64,000 nt of DNA. Source: Bordetella pertussis 18323. Its GTDB lineage: Bacteria; Pseudomonadota; Gammaproteobacteria; Burkholderiales; Burkholderiaceae_B. Numbering within the stretch: the first letter of the stretch is position 1; every line of letters begins with the position of its first letter. A program made the position numbers and the translations under genes. Below, piece by piece: positions 10,664-22,278 of the stretch. The DNA is taken from NCBI RefSeq assembly GCF_000306945.1, contig NC_018518.1, forward strand, positions 930,001 through 994,000. Direction: 5' to 3'. The notes under the pieces are model-generated. The model had not been told where the DNA came from. It did not search any database and saw only the letters and a list, made by a program, of their open reading frames with translations.

Positions 10664-11803
10664 ATGTTCAGCTTCTTCAAGAAAAAATCCCCTCCGCCCG
10701 CCGCGCCGGCCCAGCCCGCGCCGCCGCCGGAGGCAGTGGACGCAGGGTCAGCCGCACCTGCGCAGCCTCAACCCGCCGAGCCGCAACCGGCCCCGATGCC
10801 GGCCCCCCAGCCCGAGCCGCAGCCCGAGCCGCAGCCGCAACAACCGCCCGAGCCGCAGCCACCGGTCGCGGCCGCGCCCGAGGCGCCCCGCAAGGCCTCG
10901 TGGCTGAGCCGGCTCAAACAGGGCCTGTCGCGCACCGGCCAGAACATCGGCGGGCTGTTCGTCGGCGTGAAGGTCGACGAGAACCTGTTCGAGGAACTGG
11001 AGTCGGCGCTGATCATGGCCGACGCGGGCATCGAGGCCACCGAGAAACTGCTGGCCGCGCTGCGCGCGCGCGTCAAGAAAGAGCGCATCGACGATCCGGC
11101 GCAGGTCAAGACGGCGCTGCGCCAATTGCTGGCCGACCATCTGCGGCCGCTGGAGCGGTCCTTCGACCTGGGGCGGGCCCAGCCCCTGGTGGTCATGATC
11201 GCCGGCGTCAACGGCGCGGGCAAGACGACCTCGATCGGCAAGCTGGCGCATACCTTCCAGCGCCAGGGCGCCAGCGTGCTGCTGGCGGCCGGGGACACCT
11301 TCCGCGCGGCGGCGCGCGAGCAATTGGTCGAATGGGGCAGCCGCAACAATGTGACCGTGATCTCGCAGGATGGCGGCGATCCGGCCGCGGTGGCGTTCGA
11401 CTCGGTCAATGCCGGACGTGCGCGCAACGTGGGCGTGGTGATGGTGGATACGGCCGGCCGCCTGCCCACGCAGCTGCACCTGATGGAAGAATTGAAGAAG
11501 ATCCGCCGCGTCATCGGCAAGGCCGAGGCCAGCGCGCCGCATGAAGTGCTGCTGGTGGTCGATGGCAACACCGGCCAGAACGCGCTGGCGCAAATCCGCG
11601 CCTTCGACGCCGCCATCACCCTCACCGGCCTGGTCGTCACCAAGCTGGACGGCACCGCCAAGGGCGGCACGCTGGCGGCCGTGGCCGCCGGCAGCCAGGG
11701 CGTGCGGCCCATCCCGGTCTATTGGATCGGCGTGGGCGAGGGGTTGGAGGACCTGCAGCCCTTCGTGGCCGACGAGTTCGCCGCCGCCCTGCTGGCCGAC
11801 TGA
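10664..11803 (+). CDS. ftsY: Signal recognition particle receptor FtsY
   Basis: 379 residues starting MFSFFKKKSPPP. The N-terminal A-domain (residues about 8-75) is a Pro/Glu/Gln-rich stretch with PQPE-type repeats. It is followed by the NG GTPase: GVNGAGKTT (181-189) is G1, DTFRAAAREQL the G2/insertion region, DTAGR (262-266) is G3 and TKLDGTAKGG is G4. It docks ribosome-SRP complexes at the inner membrane for co-translational insertion. The ATG at 10664 gives the usual short basic start; the open frame continues upstream without homology. A convergent hairpin follows. Confidence 0.97.
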   Translation: MFSFFKKKSPPPAAPAQPAPPPEAVDAGSAAPAQPQPAEPQPAPMPAPQPEPQPEPQPQQPPEPQPPVAAAPEAPRKASWLSRLKQGLSRTGQNIGGLFVGVKVDENLFEELESALIMADAGIEATEKLLAALRARVKKERIDDPAQVKTALRQLLADHLRPLERSFDLGRAQPLVVMIAGVNGAGKTTSIGKLAHTFQRQGASVLLAAGDTFRAAAREQLVEWGSRNNVTVISQDGGDPAAVAFDSVNAGRARNVGVVMVDTAGRLPTQLHLMEELKKIRRVIGKAEASAPHEVLLVVDGNTGQNALAQIRAFDAAITLTGLVVTKLDGTAKGGTLAAVAAGSQGVRPIPVYWIGVGEGLEDLQPFVADEFAAALLAD

Positions 11804-11824
11804 ACGGGGTTCGCGCCTGCCCGC

Positions 11825-11848
11825 AACGCCGCCCGTCCGGGCGGCGTT
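11825..11848 (+). terminator. Possible terminator hairpin after ftsY
   Basis: AACGCCGCC / GGCGGCGTT stem with a six-base loop between the convergent ftsY and CHAD-domain gene ends. There is no long T tract, so it is a weaker candidate than the others. Confidence 0.5.
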
Positions 11849-11849
11849 G

Positions 11850-13448
11850 TCATTTCCAGAACGGCTTGGCGTGCGCGAGCTGGTCGAACGCTTCCTGGGC
11901 CTGCGGCGTCAGGCCGTCGAGCCGGGCGCCGATCCAGCCCACCGCGAACCAGGCCTGCGGGTGCGCCTGCAGCGCCGCCTGGTAGTAATCGCGCGCCACC
12001 GCCAGATCGTTGATCTCGCCCAGCAGGTCCTGCACGCGGGCCAGTTGCTTGCGATAGGTGCGCAGCCGGGCTGCCGGCAGCAGGGATTCGGCGAACGACA
12101 GACCGTAGCGCAGGCGCTTGACCCGTTTGCGCAGCTCGTGGCGCGCCTCCAGCTCCAGCGCGCCGAAGCGCAGGCCTTCGTCGATGACCTTGAGATGCCA
12201 GCGGCGCAGCCGGCCGGTAAGGCGCTTGCGCAGGGCGGGCGGTGCGGCCTCGGCGGGCGGCGCCAGCGGAATGATGGTGGGGCTGGCCGCCGCGGCCTCG
12301 GCCGTGGCGGCCGGGGCGGGCGGGGGCGGCACGTCCAGGCTCCAGGCCAGCAGCTCCAGCAGCCAGCCCTGGAAGGCGCGGTCGGCGGCCAGCGACTGGG
12401 CATTGTCGTTGGACGGCGCGGCCTCGGCGGGCAGGGCGGGCATGCCGGCGCGCGCCAGCAAGGGCATGATGGTGTCGGCCAGTACATCCTGGTCGCGCGC
12501 CATGCCGAACGCGCTGAAATGCGTACGGGCGCCCTGCGCGAGGGTTTCGGACGGGTCGGCGATCCAGCCGTCGAACAGGCGCCAGGCCGAGCGCAGCCGC
12601 CGCACGCCCACGCGCAGCTGGTGCACGTGTTCGGGCGTGCCGGCGCGATAGACGCCCAGGGTGTTCACCTCGGCCAGCACGGCGGCGTTGCGCGCGATGT
12701 GGTCCACGCATTCGGCCGCTACCGCCGCCATGGCCTGCATGGGGGTCATCGACTCGTCCAGCTTGACCGCGCCGGCGTTGCGCGGCGCCCAGAAGCCGGC
12801 GACGGCCTGCTGGTCGCGCGTTGCCCGCGCGGCGTCATCGGCCTCGCCCGGCGCGGCGGCCAGGTCGTGCGCCAATTGCGCCAGCGCATCGCCCCGTTCG
12901 GATTTGCTGCGCGCATCCAGCACCAGCCCGTGGCGTTGCAGTCAGCTGCGCGCCATGGCGAAGATGGCCGCGGGCCGGCCCGAAACCAGTTCGAACTCCA
13001 GTTCGGAGATCGGCAGTTCGAGCGCGCCGGCGCGCAGCACGCCCGTGTCGTAGGCCAGCTCGACGGTGCCATGCCGGCCGCGCACCTTGCAGAACAGCCG
13101 TTGCACGTCGGTTTCGTAGCGCAGCCCCAGCTCGCCCTTGATGGCCGTCAGCGCGGCCTGCGCCTCGGTGCCGGCGTAGACGGACAGGTCCAGCACCGGC
13201 CCGGGGCGCGGGTGGTTGATCTCCACGCGGCTGATGGCATTGGCGCCCGGCATCTTCAGCGTCTGCACCCAGTCGCGCCCTTCCTGGCGCAGCCGGATCG
13301 CGATGCGGGCGCGCGCCAGCTCGCGGCCGGGGGTGTCGAAATACATGGCGTGCAGGCGGATGCGCGCGGCCTGCCGCTGCTGGATCTGCTGCTGCACCGC
13401 CGCCCGCGCCGCCGCCGGGACGTGCAGCTTCAATTCTTGTTCTGACAT
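11850..13448 (-). pseudogene. CYTH-CHAD domain protein interrupted by an in-frame stop
   Basis: The first part (ATG 13448 to 12942, 168 residues) is a CYTH/triphosphate tunnel domain: MSEQELKLHVP is the ExExK motif strand, then AMYFDTP, ARIAIRLRQEG and YETDVQR. It ends at a TGA (12944-12942). The same frame continues at once as LQRHGLVLDARSKSERG and a full CHAD domain down to 11850, with VHQLRVGVRRLRSAWRLF and KRVKRLRYGLSFAE histidine/arginine helices. The stop sits where Trp (TGG) would fit, so a single base change explains it. Intact relatives hydrolyse or bind inorganic polyphosphate/triphosphate. The two halves may still be made as separate proteins. Confidence 0.8.
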
Positions 13449-13542
13449 GATCGGACCCGCCGAGCCGAAAGCCTAGGATAGTACCCAAAGCTAACCCGGA
13501 AATTGATGACGGGTCATATTTCGGTCATGGGAGGGGCGCTGC

Positions 13543-13554
13543 GGGGGGGGGGGG
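13543..13554. repeat. Homopolymer of 12 G
   Basis: A run of twelve G (C on the minus strand) lies about 95 bases upstream of the CYTH-CHAD start and just before a palindrome pair. Runs this long are prone to slippage. Confidence 0.85.
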
Positions 13555-13560
13555 CATGGG

Positions 13561-13623
13561 GGTGCCTGTCCCCGCGGGGACAGGCACACTTGCCGGTGCC
13601 AGTCCCCCTTTGGGGACAGGCAC
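13561..13623. repeat. Dispersed GC palindrome, two units
   Basis: Units at 13561-13587 (GGTGCCTGTCCCC and complement, nearly perfect) and 13595-13623 (variant with GGTGCCAGTCCCC). They lie just beyond the 3' end of the phnE-type gene on the minus strand and may end its transcript. Confidence 0.8.
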
Positions 13624-13629
13624 GCGGCG

Positions 13630-14451
13630 TCAGAGGATGCGCTTGCGGGCCTGGGTGATGACGATTTCGGCGGCGACGACGACGATGAAGATGGCGGCCA
13701 GCACCAGGGCGACGCGGTCCCACTGGAACAGGTTGAGCGCGGTGTCCAGCGCCATGCCGATGCCGCCGGCGCCGACCAGGCCGAGCACGGCGGATTCGCG
13801 CACGTTGATGTCCCAGCGCAGCAGCACGATGGACCAGAACGAGGGGCGGATCTGCGGCCAGTAGCCGTACCACAGCACGGCGGCCTTGCTGGCGCCGGTG
13901 GCGGTCAGCGCCTCGATGGGGCCGCGCTGGGCTTCTTCGATGGCTTCGCCCACCAGCTTGCCGACGAAACCGATGGAGCGGAACGCGATGGCCAGGGTGC
14001 CCGCCAGCGCGCCAGGACCGAAGATGGCGATGAACAGCAGCGCCCACACCAGCGAGTTGACCGAGCGGCTGGAGACCAGGATCAGGCGCGCCAGCATGTT
14101 GATGGTACGGCTGGGCGTGAGGTTGTTGGCCGCCAGCAGGCCCACCGGCACGGCCATCCCGACCGACAGGATGGTGCCCAGCGTGGCGATGTGCAGCGTT
14201 TCGACCAGCGCGGCGTGCACCCCCTCGGGGTAGTACGACCAGTCGATCGGCCACATGCGCCGCAGCAGGGCCGCCATCTGTTCGGGCGCGTCGTACAGGA
14301 ACTCGGGGATCACCTCCACGCTGCGCACGGCCTGCACGATGGCGGCCACCAGCAGCAGGTACAGCATGAAGCGCAGCGCCTTCTGGCCGCCGCTGTAGCG
14401 CTGCCAGGTGCGCGGATGGCCCGGTTCCAGGCTCGTCACGGAGGTGTTCAT
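13630..14451 (-). CDS. phnE: Phosphonate ABC transporter permease (PhnE family)
   Basis: 273 residues with about six membrane segments. The EAA loop region reads GEAIEEAQRGPIEALTATGA and the family-specific ending is VLGLVGAGGIGMALDTALNLFQW. It is the last of four genes phnD-phnC-permease-permease, overlapping the other permease by four bases (ATGA at 14448-14451). Two different permeases probably form a heterodimeric channel, where many systems use one PhnE homodimer. No C-P lyase gene is nearby, so the substrate (phosphonate, phosphite or another anion) is open. Confidence 0.9.
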   Translation of the reverse strand: MNTSVTSLEPGHPRTWQRYSGGQKALRFMLYLLLVAAIVQAVRSVEVIPEFLYDAPEQMAALLRRMWPIDWSYYPEGVHAALVETLHIATLGTILSVGMAVPVGLLAANNLTPSRTINMLARLILVSSRSVNSLVWALLFIAIFGPGALAGTLAIAFRSIGFVGKLVGEAIEEAQRGPIEALTATGASKAAVLWYGYWPQIRPSFWSIVLLRWDINVRESAVLGLVGAGGIGMALDTALNLFQWDRVALVLAAIFIVVVAAEIVITQARKRIL

Positions 14452-15338
14452 TCGTCCACCTCCCCTTTGCGCGCCAGCGGCGTGGTCGAGCCCAGGCCCC
14501 GGGCCGCGGTGAAGCGGCGTTGCAGGATGCGTTCGAAGCCCATGTTGTCCAGGAATACCTTGCGCACGAAGCCCGCCAGGATTTCACCCAGCATGATGAT
14601 GGCGATCAGCGTCAGCAGGATGGCCGCCACGAAGTCGTAGTCGAAGCGCTGGAACGCCGAGAACAGCGTGCCGCCGATGCCGCCGGCGCCGACGATGCCG
14701 ACCATGGTCGAATTGCGCAGGTTGGAGTCGAACTGGTAGGTGGCAAAGCCCACGAAGCGCGCGAACACCTGCGGCAGCACGCCGAAAATGATGACGTTGC
14801 CGAACGAGGCGCCGGATGCCCGCACGGCCTCGACCTGCTTGAGCGAGATCTCCTCGATCGCCTCGGTGAACAGTTTGCCGATGAAGCCGATCGAGGCCAC
14901 GGTCAGGGCCAGGATGCCGGCCAGTGCGCCAAAGCCCACGGCCTTGACGAACAGGATGGCCACGATCACCGGGCGCAGGGCGCGGCATAGCGCCACCAGC
15001 GCGCGCGCGGGCCAGGAGGCCCAGGCCGGCATCAGGTTGCGCGCGCCCAGCAGGCCGATGGGCAGCGACAGCAGGATGCCCAGCACCGAAGCCAGCACGG
15101 CGATTTCCAGGCTTTCGGCGATGCCCTTCCAGAGGGTGTCGGGTTTCTCGAAATTGGGCGGGAACATGCGCGCCAGGAAGGTCGCCGCATGGCCCAGGCC
15201 GGTTTCGAAGCGCGCCCAGCTGAAATCCAGCTGGGCGGCGGCGTAGAAGGTGTACAGCACCACCAGCAGCACGCCGGTCTTGGCGCGCCACGACAGCGAG
15301 AAAGGACGGCGCGCCATGTTTGCCGTGCGCACGGTCAC
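14448..15338 (-). CDS. phnE: Phosphonate ABC transporter permease (PhnE family), first copy
   Basis: 296 residues if it starts at GTG 15338, whose bases overlap the phnC stop (GTGA). TTG 15347 and ATG 15317 are alternatives. One N-terminal membrane segment is followed by the permease core with [19 protein letters not shown] (EAA loop) and [15 protein letters not shown]. Same family as the downstream permease but clearly diverged from it. It works with PhnC (ATPase) and PhnD (binding protein) in one operon. Confidence 0.88.
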   Translation of the reverse strand: MTVRTANMARRPFSLSWRAKTGVLLVVLYTFYAAAQLDFSWARFETGLGHAATFLARMFPPNFEKPDTLWKGIAESLEIAVLASVLGILLSLPIGLLGARNLMPAWASWPARALVALCRALRPVIVAILFVKAVGFGALAGILALTVASIGFIGKLFTEAIEEISLKQVEAVRASGASFGNVIIFGVLPQVFARFVGFATYQFDSNLRNSTMVGIVGAGGIGGTLFSAFQRFDYDFVAAILLTLIAIIMLGEILAGFVRKVFLDNMGFERILQRRFTAARGLGSTTPLARKGEVDE

Positions 15339-16105
15339 TCCAGCCAAGACTCGCCTCCGTAGATGGTCTTGAGCATGGTGGCGTCCAGCCCCTTGCCGTC
15401 GCCGTCGTAGACGACATGGCCGCCCGACATGCCGACGATGCGGTTGGCGTAGCGGCGCGCCAGTTCGACGTCATGGATGTTGACCAGCACGGGGATGCCG
15501 TTGACGCTGCCCTGTTCGGTCAGCAGTTCCATGATCTCGACCGAGGTCTTGGGGTCCAGCGACGAGGTCGGCTCGTCGGCCAGCAGCAGTTGCGGCCGCT
15601 GCATCAGCGCGCGCGCGATGCCGACGCGCTGGCGCTGGCCGCCCGACAGGGCGTCGGCGCGCTGGTCGGCAAAGCCGGCCAGGCCCACCGTGTCGAGCAA
15701 TTGAAAGGCGCGTTCGATGTCGGCCGGATCGAAGCGCCGCATCCAGGTATTGAGCGCCGAGGTGTAGCCCAGCCGTCCGGTGAGCAGGTTCTCCATCACG
15801 GTCAGGCGCTCGACTAGGTTGTACTCCTGGAACACCATGCCGATGCGCCGGCGCGCGCGGCGCAGCGACTGGCCGCGCACGCGGGCCAGGTCCACCGTGC
15901 CCTCGGCGTCCTTGAGCACGATTTCGCCGCTGGTCGGCTCGATCAGCCGGTTGATGCAGCGCAGCAGGGTGCTTTTGCCGGTGCCCGACGGCCCGATGAT
16001 GGCCGTCAGGCCCTGGCCCGCGATATCGAGATCGATGCCGTTGAGAACCGGCTTGCCGGCCCGGTATTCCTTCACCAGGCCGGTGATGCGCAGAGACGTC
16101 GCCAT
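15335..16105 (-). CDS. phnC: Phosphonate ABC transporter ATP-binding protein
   Basis: 256 residues, the normal PhnC length. Walker [10 protein letters not shown] (38-46), signature [15 protein letters not shown], Walker [13 protein letters not shown], and the switch His in [27 protein letters not shown] is typical of PhnC. It powers uptake for the two permeases encoded just downstream, with two bases between it and phnD upstream. Confidence 0.95.
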   Translation of the reverse strand: MATSLRITGLVKEYRAGKPVLNGIDLDIAGQGLTAIIGPSGTGKSTLLRCINRLIEPTSGEIVLKDAEGTVDLARVRGQSLRRARRRIGMVFQEYNLVERLTVMENLLTGRLGYTSALNTWMRRFDPADIERAFQLLDTVGLAGFADQRADALSGGQRQRVGIARALMQRPQLLLADEPTSSLDPKTSVEIMELLTEQGSVNGIPVLVNIHDVELARRYANRIVGMSGGHVVYDGDGKGLDATMLKTIYGGESWLE

Positions 16106-16107
16106 GC

Positions 16108-17115
16108 TTACTGCTTGCCCTTGCTCTTGGCGGTTTCGCGGTCGTAGGCCGCGCGGTTGAACTTCTCGCCGCCGGATTCGGCCACTTCGCGCACGATGGC
16201 CCAGTCCTTCTGGTAGGTCACCGGATAGAAGCGGTCGGCCCCGTCAAACGCCTTTTTCATTTCGTCGGGGAAGCGGTAGTCGTAGAAGCACTTGAGCATC
16301 TTGTCGCGGAAGGCCGGCTCCAGGTCGTGCGCGTAGGCAAACGACGAGGTCGGGAATTTCTCGCTGCGATAGATCACGCGGAAATCCTCTTCCTTGACCT
16401 GGCCGCGTTCGGCCATGCGCTTGAACACGTCGGAGGCGACCGCGGCGGCGTCGTAGTCGCCGGAGTTCACGCCCATGACCGACTGGTCATGCTTGCCCGA
16501 GAAGATGACCTTGTAGTCCTTGTCGGGGGTCAGGCCTTCCTTGGGGAACAGGGCGACCGGCGCCATGTGGCCCGAGTTCGACGACGGCGCGGTGTGCGCC
16601 AGCTTCTTGCCCTTGAGGTCGGTCAGCTTCTGGTAGGGGCTGTCCTTCTTGACGATGACGATCAGGTTGTAGCCCTGGAATTCGTCCGCGTAGCCCTTGA
16701 CGGCGAACGGAACCGCGCCGGCGATGTTCACGGCGAAGGCGGTCGGGCCGGTCGAGAAGCAGCCCACGTGCAGCCGGCCCGAGCGCATGGCTTCGATTTC
16801 GGCCGCGTTGCTCTGCACCTGGTAGAACACCACGCGCTTGCCGGTGCACTCGCTCAGGTGCTTGGTGAAGGGCTTGAAGATGTCTTCGTAGACGGCGGGA
16901 TCTTCCACCGGCGTGTAGGTGAAGACCAGCGTCGATGGCGTTTTCAGCTTGGACTTGTCGGTCGGCGTATCGGCGACCAGATCCTTGTTCGCATCGCAAT
17001 ACATATTGTCCAGATCGCCGCGATTCGAACACGCGGCGTCGGCCGCCTGCGCGGCGTAGGAACCGAAAATCAGGGCGGTCACGGCGGCGGCTTGCAACAG
17101 GCGCTTGGCTCGCAT
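16108..17115 (-). CDS. phnD: Phosphate/phosphite/phosphonate ABC transporter substrate-binding protein
   Basis: 335 residues with a Sec signal peptide ([24 protein letters not shown] by its pattern, cleavage near residue 24). The core is PhnD-like: [19 protein letters not shown], then [22 protein letters not shown] (ligand Ser/Thr loop) and [23 protein letters not shown] Cys-containing insert [17 protein letters not shown] follows the signal peptide, which could form a disulfide. First gene of the transporter operon. An A-rich tract on its coding strand lies upstream. Confidence 0.92.
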   Translation of the reverse strand: MRAKRLLQAAAVTALIFGSYAAQAADAACSNRGDLDNMYCDANKDLVADTPTDKSKLKTPSTLVFTYTPVEDPAVYEDIFKPFTKHLSECTGKRVVFYQVQSNAAEIEAMRSGRLHVGCFSTGPTAFAVNIAGAVPFAVKGYADEFQGYNLIVIVKKDSPYQKLTDLKGKKLAHTAPSSNSGHMAPVALFPKEGLTPDKDYKVIFSGKHDQSVMGVNSGDYDAAAVASDVFKRMAERGQVKEEDFRVIYRSEKFPTSSFAYAHDLEPAFRDKMLKCFYDYRFPDEMKKAFDGADRFYPVTYQKDWAIVREVAESGGEKFNRAAYDRETAKSKGKQ

Positions 17116-17217
17116 GGGCGTCTCCTCGGAGTGCGTTTGGTATATGAATTGTCACGCCATTCAAACACAAACGAGCCTATCCGCGCACTCGGTGAAGTCC
17201 CTGTCTTTCTTTTCGTC

Positions 17218-17255
17218 TTTTGTTCGTTTTGTTCGTTTTGTTTTCTTTTTTGTTT
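17218..17255. repeat. Short T-rich tandem repeat
   Basis: About three imperfect copies of TTTTGTTCG followed by TTTTGTTTTC, in a window that is otherwise GC-rich. On the minus strand it is an A-rich tract about 100-140 bases upstream of phnD and could act as an upstream promoter element; this is inference. Confidence 0.6.
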
Positions 17256-17263
17256 CGAACGCT

Positions 17264-18091
17264 TCAATTGCCGCGATAGCCCAGCTTGCGCGAGATTTCC
17301 TGGGCGCAGGCCAGCAGCGGCCGGGCGATGGCGCCGGTGAAGGAGGCGTCGAACAGGCCGGTCGGCCCCAGGCTGGTCAGCGCCAGCACGATGCCGCCGG
17401 TGTGGTCGAACACCGGCACCGACAGGGCGTCCACGCCGGGCAGGGGGTTGCCCAGCGCCCGGGCCATGCCGTGCACGCGGATGTCGGCCAGCATGGCGTC
17501 CAGGTTGGCGCGGGTCGTCTTGCGCGGCGTCAGGCTGGCGATGACCGCGGCGTCGCCGTCTTCGCGGGCGATGTAGTGCTCGGCCACCTTTGGGGGCAGC
17601 CAGGCGGCGAACACCTGGCCGGTGGCCGTGTGCAGCATCGACATCACCGTGCCCTTGCGCATGTTGACATGCACCGGGTAGCTGGCCTCGGTGATGTGGA
17701 TCATGGTCGGGCCGTGCGAGCCCAGCACCGCGATGCCCAGGGTGTGGCCGATCTCGGATTGCAGCTTGTCGACTTCGGGCAGGGCCACCCGCACGGGATC
17801 GAGCCGCTGCAGGCTGACCAGGCCCATCTGCAGCGCGAACGGCCCCAGTTCGTACTGGCCGGTCACCGTGTCCTGCTGGACCAGGCCGACCCGGGTGAAG
17901 CTGACCAGGTAGGGGTGGGCCTTGGCCGAGGTCATGCCGGCGGCGCCGGCCAGGTCGCGCAGCGTCAGGGGGCGGCCGGCGTCGACCAGCGCGGCCAGCA
18001 GCGGGAAGCCGACCTCGACCGACTGGATGCTGCGGCGGCCGTCGTTGCCTGGCGCGGCGGCGGGCTTGGCGGTGGATTTGGCGGCGGACAT
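17264..18091 (-). CDS. IclR family transcriptional regulator
   Basis: 275 residues starting MSAAKSTAKPAAAPG. The winged helix (RRSIQSVEVGFPLLAALVDAGRPLTLRDLAGAAGMTSAKAHPYL) is followed by the IclR effector domain with ATGQVFAAWLP and GVDALSVPVFDHTGGIVLAL. It sits between the HAD phosphatase gene (5 bases upstream) and the phn operon on the same strand, so it may control transport or the phosphatase. The effector is unknown. Confidence 0.92.
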   Translation of the reverse strand: MSAAKSTAKPAAAPGNDGRRSIQSVEVGFPLLAALVDAGRPLTLRDLAGAAGMTSAKAHPYLVSFTRVGLVQQDTVTGQYELGPFALQMGLVSLQRLDPVRVALPEVDKLQSEIGHTLGIAVLGSHGPTMIHITEASYPVHVNMRKGTVMSMLHTATGQVFAAWLPPKVAEHYIAREDGDAAVIASLTPRKTTRANLDAMLADIRVHGMARALGNPLPGVDALSVPVFDHTGGIVLALTSLGPTGLFDASFTGAIARPLLACAQEISRKLGYRGN

Positions 18092-18096
18092 GGCGC

Positions 18097-18894
18097 TTAT
18101 CCCCGGTTCGCCAGCAGGCGCTCGGCCATTTCGACGAAGCCGTCGCCGCCGCGCGCGGCCGCGACGAACGCCGGGCGATGCTGGATGCGATGCAGCTGCG
18201 ACTGGATGTTGGCCACGCCGACCGAGATCGGGAAGAACTTGAACATCGGCTCGTCGTTGGGCGAATCGCCGATGAACAGGGTGTGTTGCAGGGCCGAATC
18301 GATGCTCAGGCCGAATTCGCGCTCGAACAGGGTGCGCGTCATGGTCAGCTTGTCGTAGTCGCCGAACCAGCCGTTGACGTGGATGGAGCTGACCTTGGCC
18401 TGCGCCCCGGCTTCGTGGAAGATCTCGACGATGCGGCCGACCGCGCTGTCGGGCAGGGCCGGGACGTCTTCGCAGAAATCGATGGCCAGGTCCGCCACCC
18501 GGTAATCCTGGTCGCTGGCCACGGCGGTGCCCGGCACTTCGCGCAGCACCCGTTCGCGGATGGCCTGCAGCGCCTGCCGGTTGGCCGCGCGGGTGGCGGC
18601 GTCGGCCCAGTAATGCGCGTTCATGCGGCGCGCCGAGCGGTCGTACGCGTAGTAGAACGCGCCGTTTTCGCCCACGACGGCCCGCACCGGCCACATTCGC
18701 GCGATGTGGTCGCACCAGCCGGCGGGCCGGCCGGTGATCGGCACCACGACGATGCCGGCCTGTTCCAGGCGCTCCAGCGCCGCGTAGGCGCCGGCCGGCA
18801 GGCGGCCTTCCGTGGTCAGGGTGTCGTCGATGTCGGTCAGTACGATGCGTACCGACGCGGCTACCGGGGCTGGCATGGCCGCAAGCGCTTGCAT
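18097..18894 (-). CDS. HAD superfamily hydrolase (Cof/mannosyl-3-phosphoglycerate phosphatase-like)
   Basis: 265 residues. HAD motif I is LTDIDDTLT, motif II VPITGRP, and motif IV GDSPNDEPMFKFF, with a C2-type cap between motifs II and III (GENGAFYYAYDRSARRM). This is the HAD-IIB layout used by sugar and glycerate phosphatases. Transcribed with the IclR regulator and possibly the phosphonate-type transporter, so its substrate may be a small phosphorylated compound; that link is inference. Confidence 0.85.
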   Translation of the reverse strand: MQALAAMPAPVAASVRIVLTDIDDTLTTEGRLPAGAYAALERLEQAGIVVVPITGRPAGWCDHIARMWPVRAVVGENGAFYYAYDRSARRMNAHYWADAATRAANRQALQAIRERVLREVPGTAVASDQDYRVADLAIDFCEDVPALPDSAVGRIVEIFHEAGAQAKVSSIHVNGWFGDYDKLTMTRTLFEREFGLSIDSALQHTLFIGDSPNDEPMFKFFPISVGVANIQSQLHRIQHRPAFVAAARGGDGFVEMAERLLANRG

Positions 18895-19039
18895 GGGGCT
18901 CCTCGAGGGGATTTGTCGTTATCGGGGCGCGATTCTCAAGCGCGAAGTTTACCGTGCGCGCGCGGCCCGGCGCCGCGCGGGGCGCGACCGCGCCAAGGGC
19001 GCTAAAATTGCAGCTTTCCAGCCTGGACGCGCCCGATTC

Positions 19040-21222
<2,183 letters not shown>

Positions 21223-21279
21223 CCTTCCGCGGGCGCGCCCGCGCGGCGCGTCCGTTCGCGTTTGCTGGCAGGAGTCGCC

Positions 21280-22278
21280 TTGGCGTCCGAGTTCGACCTG
21301 ATCGCGCGGTATTTCACCAGGCCGGCTCCCGATGGCGTGCTCGGCGTGGGCGATGACTGCGCGCTGTTTCCCGTACCGCCCGGCCAGCAAGTGGCCACCA
21401 GCACCGACCTGCTGATCGAAGGGCGGCACTTCTTTCCCGACGTCGATCCGCAGGCGCTCGGCCACAAGGCGCTGGCCGTCAATCTTTCCGACCTGGCCGC
21501 CATGGGCGCGCGCCCCGTCGGCTGCCTGCTGGGGCTGGCGCTGCCCGGCGTGGACGAAGCGTGGCTGGCGGCGTTTGCGCGCGGCTTCCAGGCCCTTGCC
21601 GATACGCACGCCTGCCCGCTGATCGGCGGCGACACTACCCGCGCCCCGCAAGGGCTGCTGGCCATCAGCGTTACCGTGTTCGGCGCCGTGGCGCCCGGCC
21701 ACGCGCTGCGCCGCGCCGCCGCGCAGCCGGGCGACGATGTCTGGGTTTCCGGGGAGCTGGGCGCGGCCGATATCGCCTACCGCTTGCTCGATCGCCAATT
21801 GCCCGCCGACCCCTTGCGCCTGGCCGCCACCCGCGCGGCGCTGGAGTGGCCGCGGCCGCGTGTCGAGCTGGGCATGGCGCTGGCCGGCCTTGCGCGCGCC
21901 GGCATCGACATTTCGGACGGCCTGCTGCAGGACCTGGGCCACATTCTTGCCGCCAGCGGCGTGGCGGCCGAATTGCGTTACGACGCGCTGCCCGTCGCGG
22001 CCGCGCTGGCCGGCCTGCCGGCCGAGACCGTGCGCCGCGCCGCGCTGGGCGGCGGCGATGTCTACGAACTTTGCTTCACCGCCGACCCGGCGCATCGCCA
22101 GGCCATCCGACAGGCGGCGCACGGCGCGGGCGCGCCCGTCAGCCGCATTGGCCGCATCCTGGCGGGACAAGGACTGCGCGTGCTGGACGCCGATGGCGCG
22201 CCGCTGGGCGAACTGCCGGGCGGCTTCGATCATTTCTCCGACGCAACGGACCAGCCGGCCCCCGACCGCCGACCATGA
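21280..22278 (+). CDS. thiL: Thiamine-monophosphate kinase
   Basis: 332 residues from TTG 21280, preceded by GGAG at 21271-21274, a suitable ribosome site. EFDLIARYF opens the family pattern; GVGDDCALF binds ATP/metal, LAVNLSDLAAMGA and IGGDTTRAP follow, and GIDISDGLLQDLGHI and GGGDVYELCF are in the C-terminal half. It phosphorylates thiamine phosphate to thiamine diphosphate. Its stop overlaps the pgpA start. Confidence 0.95.
   Translation: MASEFDLIARYFTRPAPDGVLGVGDDCALFPVPPGQQVATSTDLLIEGRHFFPDVDPQALGHKALAVNLSDLAAMGARPVGCLLGLALPGVDEAWLAAFARGFQALADTHACPLIGGDTTRAPQGLLAISVTVFGAVAPGHALRRAAAQPGDDVWVSGELGAADIAYRLLDRQLPADPLRLAATRAALEWPRPRVELGMALAGLARAGIDISDGLLQDLGHILAASGVAAELRYDALPVAAALAGLPAETVRRAALGGGDVYELCFTADPAHRQAIRQAAHGAGAPVSRIGRILAGQGLRVLDADGAPLGELPGGFDHFSDATDQPAPDRRP

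Noticed and set aside
18895..19039. FMN riboswitch before ribBA
   Set aside because: The gap is only 145 bases and lacks the conserved RFN-element boxes.
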